In this document: piece after piece, positions 26,040-37,714 of the stretch | Layout: the number at the start of each line of letters is the position of its first letter | Numbering within the stretch: position 1 is the first letter of the stretch | Source: Todiramphus chloris collaris | Taxonomy: Eukaryota; Chordata; Aves; Coraciiformes; Alcedinidae | Reading direction: 5' to 3' | DNA: 64,000 nucleotides | NCBI GenBank assembly: GCA_025345505.1 | Contig: JANVCC010000018.1 | Span: forward strand, 56,834,570-56,898,569 | Position numbers and translations under genes: made by a program | The notes under the pieces: generated by a model | Seen by the model: only the letters and a program-made list of their open reading frames with translations | What the model was told of the DNA's origin: nothing | Database searches by the model: none

Positions 26040-29000
26040 CCTAAGGCTCTGTTTCCTTCAAAGCTAAAACTGGTATTTGCTAGTTTCAAAGGCTATTTAT
26101 TGCTGGAGTAACACATCATTCCAAGTAATGCCCCTTAAGTACTATTAGCACATATCTGATCTGAAAATGTACAAACACATTCAAACAAAAATGCTGTATT
26201 AATAGACAGGACTAAAATAAATAAACAGGAAACAAACAAGTTTTTTAAAAGAAGGAACTGCAGTTGAAATACTTTAAAGATAAATAAACTTTTAGATTTG
26301 ACTCCCTCTAGAGTATTTTTAAGGAAAAGCTTGATACAGGAGATTCCTTTTTTGTTACAGAAACTCTCTCACAGCAGTCCCACCAAAATGTACTTCTCTC
26401 CAAAGGCAATAAACCCTCTGTGCCCAGCAGCCTCTCTTCAGCAGAGCTCTTTGCCTAGTTCTAGTCACAGCCAGGCTTCTGCAGGGCTAAGAACAGAGTG
26501 CCTCAGTGCCTCCTGGAGACCAGAAAACAAAGGAAGATCTTTTTTTTTTTTAATAAGAGGTGAAAGAGCATAATAGTGCATGCCTACATTTTCCAGAACA
26601 GGGACCAAATTCTGCCTGTCTTCATCACCTAAAGACAGTAGGAGAGCTGTCATTTGGTCTGTAGTGACAAGTCAGAGTGGATCCATGTCTGTTGGGACCT
26701 GGTTTGGTACAGGACCTTCATTCACTTTGACCCTTGGGGAGTCAAACAAACTCAACACAGTGTTGCAACATCTGCAGATCCCAAATGTCTAGTTTTTCTA
26801 AAAGGAGAATCAATTACCTATTCCAAAATGAGCTGTGTCAGAGTAGTTATTGATGTATTCACAATTCTTCCAGTTAAACCCTCTCAGTCCTGTCATGCAC
26901 AACACAACAAGAGACATCAATGTTCAGCCATGCTCCATATCCACAAACGCTCCCACTATCGCTCACTCTGGGGGAGCCACATGAGATCACAAGTAGTAGT
27001 GACATACTAAACATAAGAAAAGGTAGCACAGAAAAGCAACTGAATTTTCGATGAAGAACCAAATGGAAACAAAACATGGTGTCTTCCAAAGCATTTATAT
27101 CTATGTTTCTAAAGGGAAAAAACAAATGGAACTTCAAATACATTAGATAAGTTTCATATGTATAACATAGAGGAAATAAAGGATATGCATATTTTTTCTT
27201 CTCTTTTTGGCAGGCAGTAAGATGGAAAGATAACTGCAGGGGGAAGGTGTAAATATATTGTAGCTGCCTGGATCTGAAAACGGAGACACTGGATTTCTTA
27301 CTAACTACCCAGTATATGATGGATTCTCAGTTACTAGTTTTCTAAAGTTACAATAGAAAGGTGAAAAAAAACCAAAACAAAACAAAAGAAAAACAACAAA
27401 ACATAGCAACTTTATAGCTGCAGAAATGTGTACATAAATTACATCTGACTACAACACATCCACTGCACTGCAGTCCCTCCAGGAATAAATTTGGATCATT
27501 ATGACATAGATTCCAAAGGGTCAACTTGACATATTGCATCATATCCCCCTACACAAAAAAGAATTCCCTAACAAACATCACTTCCAAAAGTGCTCCTTTA
27601 TTCCCCTTTCACATTATAGTTTCTTATGAAATATTTTAGTGGATGACTTTGGTGCTTTGCCACATTTCTCTCAATCTATTTATAAATGTTTGGTTAGAAA
27701 GAAAGTAAACATTACAGGACAAACACTTTATAAACCTTTGCTATTTTCATATAATACTTGAACTGGAATTGGTTTTGCTTAAAAAAATAATAAAAACAAA
27801 ACAAAAAACTGGAGCGCTGTGCAGAATGACACAAATTCTCACATTCTTGTTCAAATGCAAAAAGGAATAAAAACAGTAATTAAAAAGCATAAACCAAACT
27901 ATTTATATATGTGAGAACACAGAATTTAGGTCTTGGGGGGAGGGGGAAGAGGGAAGGTCTGCCAGGTAGACTCCATCCTGCATAGCATGTAGTTGATAAC
28001 AGCCATCGGGGCAATCACTGCTGTTTGATTATAAATCGAATCGACTAACATGCCACTAGAAAAGCAGTAGCAACGAAGAGTGTGTGATTCCCTTCCCCGC
28101 CCCCACCCAAGTAATTAAACAAATGTTTCACACCTTAAGGCCCTGGCTGCATTTGGAAAAGCACAACTGGTTTCTCAGAGGCAGAAAAGGGCTGGCTAAC
28201 ATGCCTGCTGCTGCAGCGATGGCTGCTAATGCACCCTTCCCACCCCACAAACCCAGTGACTTGCTGCTTGTTTATTTAAATGACACTGTTGTTTGAAATG
28301 ATGGGGGCTTCTTATCCTCTTGAGTCATGCATTCTCTGTCTGGGATCCTCTGTTTAGGCACTTTTAGCACCTCATTAATTACTAACTGCAACAAAGTCAT
28401 GCTGTTTTGCAACTCTGTTGCCTTTGTTAAGAAATCTCAATCCTGTGTTAGAATGTGAAAGGGGACTGTTATCTACCATATGCCCTGCTTGACTCCATAT
28501 TACAAAATTAGCTTTCTACTTCCTGAAATACATATACATGTGCTCTTTATATCCATACCCCATGGTTAAATAGCCTGGTTTCCGTTAAATAGCCTGCCAG
28601 TAACAATTGTAGAAGCTACTGTTGCAGATGAAAAACACTCTTAACTCCACATGTTATGAATAAATGTTTTATCCAGGATGATACAATTTCTTAACAATGC
28701 TCATTAAGTCCTGCTACAAAATGCTATTCTAGATGCCTTTCTATGAGTCTGTGGGTACTAAAATCCTCTCAGTTGCTAACAGATTAAGCAGTTGGAGATT
28801 TTATTTCACTTTTAGATGTCAGGTTGGTGGGACAGTATCATGTAAGTAAACGTGAAATTCTTCCTTGCAATGTCCTGAATGTTATTACTGTATGTGACTC
28901 TGCAAGCACACTAAAAGAGGTTGGTATGAGAAGTTTGATCCGAACAGGGAATGCAGAAAGCTGTGATCTAAGAATCATCTTCAGAAGCAGCTTAGCCTGG

Positions 29001-31774
29001 AAGCACCTAATTAAATTCTCAATGTTCTTCCTTGTTTGTGGTGAGCGGTCCTCAAAGTTCAGCCCCTACAGAGACCCAGGGCCAGCCCAGGCAGAACATG
29101 AGCAGCTTGTGGGCCAAAGCTGAGCATAGAAGAGCTAAATTCACTGAGGAGATAGACTCGGCCATCAGTGGGACCAGATCCCTCTCAGCAAGCAGTGTGC
29201 CATAGCTTTATAAAACAGACACAGAAAAAAAAAAAAGAAATGGTAATTATAGTGCCTTTGCTTAGTGGTTAGAATATATGCAGCCAGGAGATGCCAGATT
29301 CTGCTAATAAATTTCCATCAAATATGAAATGTGCAAGAAATCTTTAAAAAAAAAGTGGCAGAAATTAAGATTTCCCTTCACGTGCCTTAAAATCTGTTCC
29401 TTCTTATGACCTGACACAAAGAACCTGGTGTCCTTTTCTATGTGGTGGCACAGACACAGCAAGTAGCCTGTGGAGTGACCCCAGCTGAAGAATCCTATAA
29501 CTGAAAGGCCAGGGTGCAGAGTGTAATTGCCCAGGTTTTATTACCATTTGGCTGTTATGATCAAGTGGACTCTGAAAAACAAACAAACAAACAAGAAAAC
29601 CTAACTCTGTTGAAGGAAAGTATCTGAATTTCCCCTCTGATGGAGGAGGCTGACTGGATCAGACATGGATGGATATTCACCTGGGCAGAAAACCCCATCT
29701 GGGCTGTGAGTTTCCTTATTGCCACCTCCTGCTGGATCTCCATTCAGGATGAATGTTGGTTCTGACAGCAGTTTGGAGGAATGCACCTATTTCCATAGTG
29801 TATTCAGGGAATTTAGACATCTAACTGTTGAGTGTTGGATGTCACTTGCAAAGTCATATGCTACAAGATAAGATTTATTACTCATAAGCTGAAGATGCCT
29901 CCGTATTTCATTATATCTTGGCTTCCAAGTTGTAGATGTCTGATGCCCAGTTTGTAAATTGCTCTGTGTAGTAGATGTTGATACTAGCTTAACAGAAACT
30001 CCGCATCACGAATTCATTGTCATTCTACTACTAGACATCGTCCTCATATGAAAAATAACAAAGTCCAGAATGAAAATGTAGTGTGGTTCTTTCTAGTCAT
30101 GAACAGTGGTGAGAAATATGCTGGAAGGTAGATAAAAATGGTAAGGCTCTGACTAAGGAAAGTGTCTCTCTTCAGACAAGTGCAAGGGCTTAGTTCAGTT
30201 TTGGTTATGTCAGTGCAACATACGTATGTGTGTCAAGTTTTCCAGGCATATGAACTGATGTCAGCTTGTGCTTAAAAGTTTTTTGCAAGAGTACCATACC
30301 TCTGGTGCAAAGCGGAGAACATCCTTCCTCAGGGCTACCATTTTATAGTTTTTCAGGACCTTCAATTTACACCTTGAAATAAGCAACTGAAGGATTTGAG
30401 TACCGAATTGTTCCCTGATTGCCTAGTATTATCTGCCTAATACAATCATAGGTTACTGAAATATCTCATAATTTAACTATCAGTGACACATCTGCCAATG
30501 TTTAGTGAAGGACCACCTCTTGTAACATTTTAAACAGAATGATAAAATTCTAATTAAGTGTCGTGGAGTATGACCAATGGAACAACTCTAACTCCTGTGT
30601 CAACCCTGATGCACTTGTTTAGCAGGGGCAGTGCTGCTGTTGCACTATATTTATTAACATGGTAGCCAAGAACCATTTTTTGTGGCTCAGATGAACTCCT
30701 GTTGCCCTTCTCTGATAGCAAGGTACCCCATGTTTGCACACTCTGTACCTCGTGTTGTGACAGTGGCTGCCCAATCAGCTCTGTAGTACCTCTTATGCCT
30801 CCAGGTCGCTGAACTGCTTCAGGATTTCCTGACAATGGGATGGGGTTATTGAGGGTAGCTGGACGGACATGAAGTTCATCTATACTGGGCACCATTGTCA
30901 TTCTTCATGCCTGCTTGTCCCTGTATATGCACTCTAGACAGTATGCCCATCACTCATGCTGGGGTGTGAGCACACACATTAAGAAATGGGCTGCTTCTCT
31001 ACTCCCTGCCTTTCCAAAGGACCCTACATCTGTAATTTCACCTTCAGTAGTAAGTTTGCTTCACTGACCCCTTTGAGACACTCCCTGCCCTTACTGTTTT
31101 ACATGTCAGGCTTTTTGTTCTTGTTTCCTCAGGGTGAACCAGATCAGGGCACTGAATCGGATGCAAAGAAACCCTTTTTTTTTTCCCCCCCAGTGTTTCA
31201 TTTTTTCAGGCAGATACTTCCCTTAATCCAGTGTGACTGCTAATGCTAGGACCAGCACAGACCAGGAAGTGGGAATGAGCAAGCTGCTTGGGCAAGTGTG
31301 GGATCTTCTTAAGCTGACATTACCAGTAAAGAAATTCTCGGGAAACACTGCCAAAGTGAGAAAACAGCTCCTGACTTAGGTGTTGTGAGTCGCCCTCTCA
31401 AATACTCAGATCACAGGGAATTCAATGCCTAGACAAATGGATGTGTCAGAGTCCTATGAAGCTTCTGTTGGTGGTTACTCACATCCTCCTGCTTTATCCA
31501 GTTATAGTTCCACCTTATGTGTTGTCACCACAGAAGAAGTTTACTTGGTCAAACTTATACATGAATTTAAATGAATGCAGTTATTCTGTCACTGCCTTCT
31601 GGGTGGCTAAAGTTATTCTAGACCAAAAACATTCTTCTTTTCAACTTAGCATACATTACAAAAACATTTATGTTAATCACTTCTGTTCTAGCTTGACGAT
31701 TTACACCCAAAATACACAGATACTTCCATGGCAATGCTGAGATTTTTTTCTCATAGATACAGTTACTCTAGGCA

Positions 31775-31888
31775 CAGATTCTGCAAACACAGAACAAAAA
31801 GTTGGTCGGCATCCCAAAGGTTTTACAATCTGATCACAAGTCAAAGAGATGACCAACTGATACAAGAATACAAGGAAACAATGACTTA
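31775..31888. repeat. Ancient amniote repeat relic
   Basis: TGCAAACACAGAACAAAAAG, CATCCCAAAGGTTTTACAAT and TACAAGGAAACAATGACTTA match in order the dispersed 'tgtacaaacacagaacaaaaagacagtccctgccccaaagagcttacaatcta ... ggagtacaaggaaacaatga' repeat of turtles, crocodilians and birds. I cannot name the family. Confidence 0.6.
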
Positions 31889-32041
31889 GCGTGGTTTGAT
31901 CATCCTTGTATTAACTGCTAAAACTTCCTCTGTGCCAAAAAGCTCTCATTTTGAAGCCTTCCTGTTGGACTTTCTTAATTGAACTGCATCTGGAAGGTTT
32001 GTGCTGCAGGGTTTGTCCATGTGTTTTTCCCACAAATAGGC

Positions 32042-32062
32042 TTTTTTTTTTTTTTTTTTTTT
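32042..32062. repeat. Poly-T tract
   Basis: Twenty-one T followed by CCTGTGTACAACAAG, about 200 bp before the old CR1-like relic. Confidence 0.85.
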
Positions 32063-32214
32063 CCTGTGTACAACAAGACAATAATTCATCTCTCTTCCAG
32101 TGTGATCCAGAAGAACAGATCCAAACCTCTCTTGGACTGATGAGGGGTCAAGCTGACAGCAGCAGGCTTTGGACCTGGCCCAGGCTGAGGGATAGTCCAG
32201 GCTGACATGCTAAT

Positions 32215-32262
32215 TTAGGGCCTGATCCTGCAGACTTTGATTACACTGGGATTTTATTACAA
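32215..32262. repeat. Possible ancient amniote repeat piece
   Basis: The phrase GGGCCTGATCCTGCAGACTT, followed by an ACTGGGATTTTATTAC stretch, resembles a widely dispersed old reptile/bird repeat motif. It directly abuts the decayed CR1-like relic. The match is short and the family is unnamed. Confidence 0.35.
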
Positions 32263-32264
32263 TG

Positions 32265-32400
32265 ACAGAATTGCACAAGTCAGAGATGGGAAAAATCAAT
32301 TAGGTCATCTAAGCTATTTGTTGCCAGTGTAGGATTGTTTCCTACTGCAAATTTTGTTAATGTTCTGCTATTAGCTCTTTTAAATATCTGAAGCATAAAG
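32265..32400 (-). mobile_element. Old, decayed CR1-like LINE 3' fragment
   Basis: The plus strand reads like the reverse complement of an old archosaur/turtle CR1 3' region: AGGTCATCTAAGC, then GTAGGATTGTTTCCTACTGC, then TTTTAAATATCTGAAGC. These correspond to the usual 'GGTCATCTAGTCC', 'caggattgttccctac' and 'ttttaaatgtctcaag' blocks in the right order and spacing. Heavy divergence and no terminal short repeats indicate an ancient insertion. The family assignment is from memory of consensus patterns. Confidence 0.6.
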
Positions 32401-32701
32401 ACATTATTAAAGATGTTGGGACTGGATCTTTAGGAGACAGCTTATTTTTCTTAAAATACAGATATTCTCATAAGTTCAACTTATTGTGAGTAAAGAATTT
32501 CTCATCACTCCTTTTGGTTTATTCAGACTGTGCAATTATAAACTTCTGCCTGTGATGTTAACATCTTTTGAGAATACTCATGATGTTAAGGAAGATTAAC
32601 CTCCTAAATTGAATATGGCTAAAGAACAAATGGGTTATGTTAGGAAAATCAGAGAAATGTACCAACTGACAGATTGAGAAATATGGAAAAGAACAGTAAT
32701 A

Positions 32702-32740
32702 CAGACACACACACACATATTTACACACATATATATGTGT
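32702..32740. repeat. (CA)n/(TA)n compound dinucleotide
   Basis: ACACACACACACAT, then TTTACACACATATATATGTG. Short and compound. Confidence 0.8.
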
Positions 32741-32862
32741 TGTGGGTAATTTCTTAAATATTTGTGCCTGTCTGCATGCCTCACCCACTCTGTGCTTGCC
32801 TCTTAGTTTATACAGGAAAAGAAAAATCTAGGGCAAAGACTGTAATGATCTGGGGTCCTGCG

Positions 32863-32900
32863 CAGTGCCAAGAATATTGTTGGCATTTAACAAATAGTAG
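32863..32900 (+). repeat. Possible MIR/L2-type 3' tail fragment
   Basis: GCAGTGCCAAGAATATTGTT followed by GGCATTTAACAAATAGTAG resembles 'agtgcctggcacatagtaggcactcaataaata'. It is short and isolated, so chance is possible. Confidence 0.35.
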
Positions 32901-34992
32901 ATGTGTCTGATTGTGCAACCTTTACTCAGGATGCCTGCTCAAGTCCTCTAACCCTTCTGCCTTCAGCGGACATTACTGACCCAGGTCAGTCTACCTCCTT
33001 GGTGGTGAAGTTTGACCTATGCCATCTACACCCTGAGCAGCACCTGAAAAAAAAGAATATTGTATTTGACACATTATGCTTCGTTTTAAAGTTATGTATC
33101 AGAAGTAATCCAAGGCCTTTATTTCTTTACTGTGTTTCCCAAGTTGAAAAGGCAAATTAGTGACCCTTTTGTTCACTTACACAAACTATTTCCAGTCTAG
33201 AGAAGAATGACAAAGGGTTAGCATTCAGCTGTCCTGTTCACATGGCTAGTTTTTATGACTAGAGTGCCATTTTAAGCAAGCACAATATCAGCTATTAATT
33301 GAATATTATTATCTTATTTTTTATATAATCTGAGCATCTTGAGGCCACCTTCTTTTCTCCACAATTTATTAGCTCTTCAGAAAACCGAAATGAACATTTT
33401 CTCACTATGGAATGTTGCACAAGGAAACCGCTGGGCCGGAATTGCAATAGTGAAACCACCACACACTATTACTCTTTCACTAAAGGATTATTTGAAAAAA
33501 AAACAGCACACAAAAAACCAATACCTAGCTGATTTTACAGTCTCCTGCTGCTGGTTGTAGTGCAGTTCAGTAAAACACAGGGCTCAGATCTTTCTGACTC
33601 GCTGGCAACATCACGGACTATCACTCATTCTCCCTCTCCCTACTCTCTTTAATAAACCCCAAAACAGAGAGGTGCACAGAAACACCCTGGGAGCTGGTTC
33701 TGATTCATTCATTTCAGTCGCGAGGAAATACTACAGCTAGCTCTCTCCACCGTGTTAGCTGCTGCTGCTGGCTCCTCACATCCCCAGGCCTGGCGAGGGA
33801 AGGCTTTTTTGGAAGCCTGATCCCCCCCCGCCCGCTGCGATGCCGATGATGATGATGCCGATGCCGGCTGTCCACCGGCCGCAAGGCCCGCGTGCAGCTG
33901 TGCGGCCCGCGCAGCCCGGCCCAGCCGCTGGCTCTGCCTCCCCGGGGCTGATGTCAGCCTGAACTTTGCCACCGATATCTCATCGGGATGAGCGACATAA
34001 ACAGAGAATTGCACGCCAGGGTTTTGCTCTGGAACAAGCTCCTTCCACACATTTCAGCAATATAAATCTTCTCCTTTTATCGCAGAACAGCAGTAACTGT
34101 TTATGGGTTTGGTTTGTTATTGTTGTTGGGTGTTTGTGTTCCCCCCTACCGGAGCTAGTTTCGGGGGTAACCTTGCTCTTCAGTGTCCTCTCACCCTGCC
34201 TCTTTGCAAATCCCAACTTGAGGCAAGGCGCAGCTTTTGTTTTCTCCCTGGTCTATGCTTCTGCCCCTTTTCCACAGCAAATAAGTGTCCTCTTCCCCCC
34301 CCTGCCACTGGTCACTGATGCATACCCTGCTCTTCTGCTCGGCCCTCGGTCAGTACACACTCTTCAAGTCGGTTTTGTTGAGGTTCATGGGCAACCCCCG
34401 TGGTTCCTGGGACTGTCTCCCAACACATCAGCCCCATGGGTCCCCGCTGTAGCCGGGACACGTGGAAAGCAAGAGGCTGGAGAAGCAGCAAGCAGAGTTT
34501 CTCAGCCATGCTTTGTCAGGGCAAGGAGAGGGAGAGCACTCCCCATTTGTTTAATGTTTTCCTTATGTTTCTCGCAGAGCGTTTACTTTTTGACATGCTT
34601 TCTCTGCCCACTGGTGCTAATGCTGCTGGAGCGAGCTGGCTGGCTGGCAGCGAGCAGGTTGGCTCACACGTGTGTCCCATCCTTTCTCTGCAGCCTTGTT
34701 TATTTATGCCACTCGCCTGGCTCGCTCAGAAATTTACACACGCACACTAGCCCATGAGAAGTCTCAATCTTCAACAAAACACTGAGGTGAATGCACTTTC
34801 TCCATGTCAGCGTAGCCCCTCGACTTGTCTGCCGAATGACTTTTATTTTATGTCTCTCTGGCAATCCCACCCCATCCGGCTCAAGTATCCTGGATTAGAA
34901 AGACTTTCCCCAGAGTCCTTTTCAAAGGGAGCCTCCCACAGACCTTTAAATCCCCCACATTTTATGGTACAGATATTTAACAGCTCTGAGAG

Positions 34993-35011
34993 GGGCGGGG
35001 GGGGGGGGGGA
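34993..35011. repeat. G-rich tract upstream of core CpG island
   Basis: AGGGGCGGGG followed by an extended G run. It contains a GC-box-like core and could form a G-quadruplex, about 1.7 kb upstream of the RSPO3 start codon. Confidence 0.8.
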
Positions 35012-36365
35012 GACTGAGGAAAAGAGTTACAAATAGAGTGGCTGCTCCTCACACCGCTGAGGTTCCTGATGCGCTCAGCGGCGTTTTATCCGGCTTTCTC
35101 ACTCATCCCAGCGATAGACACTGAGATAAGAGAAGCAAGAAAGGGTTCAGTGAAGTCGCCGGTTTCCCCCTGAATCAGCCTCACCTCCCCCTTCCTTGCC
35201 CTTCCCTTTCCCCAAAAAAGAAACTCTTGCCGGAGAAAGGAAACGCGATACCCTTCTGTCAAACAGGCGGCCGTGCTTCGCCTAGGTGCGGCTGAGCTGA
35301 GCCTTTGCTCCCGGGGCTCTGGTGAGGGTCCCGGCAGCGGCGGGGAGGCGGCTCCAGGCAACCCCGGGCGCTACGGCTCGGCTGGGCACGGCACGGCCCC
35401 GGCCCGCGGCCCAGCCCCGAGTCTCCCCTGCTGCCAGCCGGCCTCGGGGACGTCCCCCGGCCCCGACGAGACACGCGGCTTTGCTCTGCCCCGTCCCGCC
35501 GGAGGAACCACCCCCGGAAAGCCCCTGTCCGGGTGGAAAGGCAACAACGGAGAAAACCCCCGAGGAGAGGGAGAAGCTGGAGACCCCTTACCCTCCTCTC
35601 ATCTCCTCATCCCCGTTTTGATCTGGGATGTGGGGGGCAGATTCAGGCAAGAGGGGGGTGTTGTGCTGTGTGCCCCCCCGCGGAGAAGGTATCAAACACA
35701 CTGCCCCGATCCCCCCGGCAAGTGTGTGTGTGGGGGGGGTTCCTCCCCACGGAGAGTTCGGGGCGCGGGGGGCAGCGGCATCTCCACGGGGGCCCTGGGG
35801 GAAGGCCGGCAGAGGAGACCGCCGGGCGGGGGCTGCCAGCGAGGCTGCAGAGCCCGGCCCCGGTGCCGATCCCGCCCCACCTCGCCGCGGGGGACAGCGC
35901 AGCCGCGGGGCTGGCGCGGAGCGTCTCCCCCCGCCCGGCCCCGCCGCTGGAGGATGCTCGGGCACTGATGGCCCGAGGGGGCTCGGCCGTGCGAGGGGAG
36001 CCTCCCCCCGCCGTGTCGGGGCGCTGGGGCTCGCCTCCTCCCGCCCCTCCCCGCCCCGGGGCCTCTCCCGTGGGGCCCCGCTCCGGAGCAGCTCCCGCAT
36101 GAAGCCCGGGGGCTCCTGTTCGGCGGGCAGGAGAGCCGGGGGGGCCCGGCCCACCTGCGCCCGGCGGCTGGCGGTGCCCGCGGCGCACAGCGCGGCTGCT
36201 TCGGAGCGGCGGCGGCGAGGCTGGGTCCTCCTCCTGCCCCCCCGCCGCTCCCGCCCTCGCACACTCCTCTCCCACCGCCATCCATCCATCCGTCCTGTCG
36301 GCACCTCTCCCGCCCGGCGCACACACGGGCGCGCACAGCCGCACGCACCCCGGCACCCCCACAAC

Positions 36366-36485
36366 ATGCTGCCGGCCACCGGCCCGGCATGGACCCCGGC
36401 GGCGGCTGCTCGGCTCCTCTCCGCTGCTGACTCTCCTCTGAGGTTTGCGGCAGGTAGCGGGGCGGACGGTTGGAAAGTGCAATAG
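36366..36485 (+). other. Possible upstream ORF, 39 codons, in RSPO3 leader
   Basis: An ATG at 36366 opens a 39-codon frame rich in Ala, beginning MLPATGPAWT and closing at TAG 36483-36485, 218 nt before the RSPO3 ATG. If transcription starts upstream of 36366 this would be translated before the main frame and could damp RSPO3 translation. If the start lies downstream of it, this is untranscribed promoter. The start site is unknown, so this is conditional. Confidence 0.3.
36389..36430 (+). other. Possible second upstream ORF, 13 codons
   Basis: An overlapping ATG at 36389 in another frame encodes 13 residues (MDPGGGCSAPLRC) and stops at TGA 36428-36430. After it there is no further ATG in any frame until the RSPO3 start at 36704. 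The same caveat about the unknown transcription start applies. Confidence 0.25.
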
Positions 36486-36703
36486 GAAAAGCGGAGGAGA
36501 AGGGAAGAGAAAGCACCGGAGAAAAAAAGGGACACCCCCCAAACACAAAAAGCCATCAAGCCGGCCAAGCCCAGCTTTGGATCTCAGTGCAGGTATTTCT
36601 GCTGCTGTGTTCATCCCTTGCCGCCTACCACTCCGGTTTATTATTTTTTTTAAAGAAAGAAAAAAAGAACGAGAAGGAGAAGTCGAACTCTCAAAGGGTT
36701 ACT

Positions 36704-36800
36704 ATGCAATTGCGACTGATTTCTTGGTTTTTTATCACTTTGAACTTTATGGAATACATTGGCAGCCAGAACGCCTCCAGGGTACGGCGACAGGGAAGAA
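36704..36800 (+). CDS. RSPO3: RSPO3 (R-spondin 3), coding exon 1
   Basis: This is the first coding exon of R-spondin 3, a secreted ligand that potentiates Wnt/beta-catenin signalling through LGR4-6 and ZNRF3/RNF43. It encodes 32 residues plus one base. The N-terminus reads MQLRLISWFF, followed by a hydrophobic signal peptide containing the hallmark LNFMEYIGSQNASR, then a basic stretch RVRRQGR. From family knowledge, signal cleavage falls near residue 21. The ATG has A at -3, and an in-frame TAG at 36455-36457 with no ATG between them fixes the start. The exon ends in phase 1 at a GTAAGT donor (36801-36806). The last base, A, is expected to complete a Met codon (A|TG) with exon 2, as in mammals. 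As I recall the human protein, the basic stretch there is RGRRQRR, so two positions differ here. The furin-like Cys-rich repeats, TSP1 domain and basic tail lie in later exons outside the window. Confidence 0.95.
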
Positions 36801-36809
36801 GTAAGTGTG
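36801..36809 (+). other. RSPO3: RSPO3 exon 1 splice donor
   Basis: The exon/intron boundary reads AGAA|GTAAGTGTG. It matches the vertebrate U1 donor consensus at every intron position from +1 to +6. The -1 base is A rather than G, which the phase-1 Met codon split (A|TG) requires. Confidence 0.9.
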
Positions 36810-37469
36810 AAGAGATTTATACTTTGATAACTTCTGCCTCCTTTCGTTGGGCTTTCACCTGTCCCGGGGGTTCTTGTGCCCCCGGTGTCTGGGAGAGTGC
36901 GCTCGGAAGCGAGTCCCGCGCCCGCGGCGCGGCCGAGCGAATATGCAGGCAGTTCCATTGAGTTGGAGGGATGAAGGCGATTTTTGATCTCATTCTGCTC
37001 TTCTCTCTCACCTCATTGCGATGAGTAGAGCTGGCTCCGGGAAGACTTGTATCTGCTCCTTTATATTTAAATGTCTGGTAAAGCGGAACATCCTTTCTTA
37101 GCTCTTTCCAGTTCCTAAAGGGAAAGCGCGATGATACGACAGGTAACTTTTTGCCGTGGTGCCCTAAGAGCCTTTCTCCACTCGGGTCACCATTAAGCGA
37201 CCTGGGGGAAAATGGAGAGAGAAGCCCCCAGCTCAGGAACCAGTACTACAGGCTATAGGTTAAGCCTGGCGCCCGGCGAGGTGGAGTGGGGGGCTGGGGT
37301 GTCGTGGCTCTGCCCGTCCCGCTGGCTTCCAGCCTCCACTCGCCACTAGTCACTTCGGTGGCACTGTCGGGGAAGCCCCTGGGTAGTTCATCGGCACTGC
37401 CCCGGTGCTGCGGCCCCTGATTTTTTACGATTTGTTTGTTGTTGTTTTGTTGTTTTGGTTTGGTTTGGG

Positions 37470-37490
37470 TTTTTTTTTTTTTTTTTTTTT
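37470..37490. repeat. Poly-T tract with preceding (GTTTT)-like stretch
   Basis: From about 37430 the sequence is TTTGTTTGTTGTTGTTTTGTT-like, leading into 21 T. It lies in the gap between CpG-rich blocks of proximal intron 1. Confidence 0.85.
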
Positions 37491-37678
37491 AAATCCTATG
37501 GGATGAAGGGAGCTCGTCCCTTCTGATTTAGCGACCTTTTGACCAATGCCGCCTGGATTCGGGGTGGCGGCAGGAGAGAGCCGGGAGTACCGGGGGGCGA
37601 GGGGCAGTACCCAGGGGTGTTGGCAGCAGCTCCTTGGGCGCAGCCGTCCAGAGGATACGATGTGGGAGGCCAGAGGAG

Positions 37679-37714
37679 AGGAGATCCCCCCGACAGAGGA
37701 GATCCCCCCGGCAT
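37679..37714. repeat. 18-bp direct duplication in the CpG domain
   Basis: AGGAGATCCCCCC occurs at 37679 and again at 37697, an 18-bp period, in the intronic part of the CpG domain. Two units only. Confidence 0.8.

Larger units (their letters stand above)
22124..33799. other. Noncoding sequence between CR1 copy and RSPO3 CpG domain
   Basis: No gene is recognisable. The interval holds a poly-G tract, a MIR-like relic on the plus strand, an old CR1-like relic, another ancient repeat near 31.8 kb, A-rich and T-rich tracts, and a repeat-free block at about 27.95-28.46 kb that looks like a candidate regulatory element. Confidence 0.65.
35270..36520 (+). promoter_or_regulatory. RSPO3: Core CpG island: probable RSPO3 promoter and 5' leader
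   Basis: This is the densest CpG block, with long GC-rich runs, GC-box-like motifs (for example GGGCGGGGG near 35825) and G-runs near 35730. It ends about 180 bp before the start codon, so the transcription start and most of the 5' UTR should lie in or at the downstream edge of this block. Long open frames appear in several frames on both strands (284-326 codons on minus, 189-285 on plus). They overlap one another and are best explained by few stop codons in GC-rich DNA, not by protein genes. Confidence 0.7.

Noticed and set aside
34058-34070. TATAAAT near 34062 as an RSPO3 TATA box
   Set aside because: It lies about 2.6 kb upstream of the start codon, outside the dense CpG core, and is a common AT-rich word.
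33966-34757. 263-codon plus-strand frame between CpG blocks
   Set aside because: Its first codon at 33966 is not an ATG, it overlaps other open frames on both strands, shows no recognisable domain and sits beside the CpG domain, so it is likely chance.
35273-36102. Plus-strand open frames of 189-231 codons upstream of RSPO3
   Set aside because: Same GC-driven artefact. They start at non-ATG or poorly placed codons and do not join the RSPO3 frame.
35588-36614. Minus-strand open frames of 284-326 codons in the core CpG island
   Set aside because: Three overlapping frames on the same strand are open at once, and plus-strand frames are open too. Their composition is Pro/Ala/Arg/Gly-rich, as expected from GC-rich DNA with few stop codons. 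No domain is recognisable.
36470-36703. N-terminal extension of RSPO3 from a TTG
   Set aside because: The frame is open upstream to a TAG at 36455, but it contains no ATG before 36704. The signal peptide begins exactly at that ATG.
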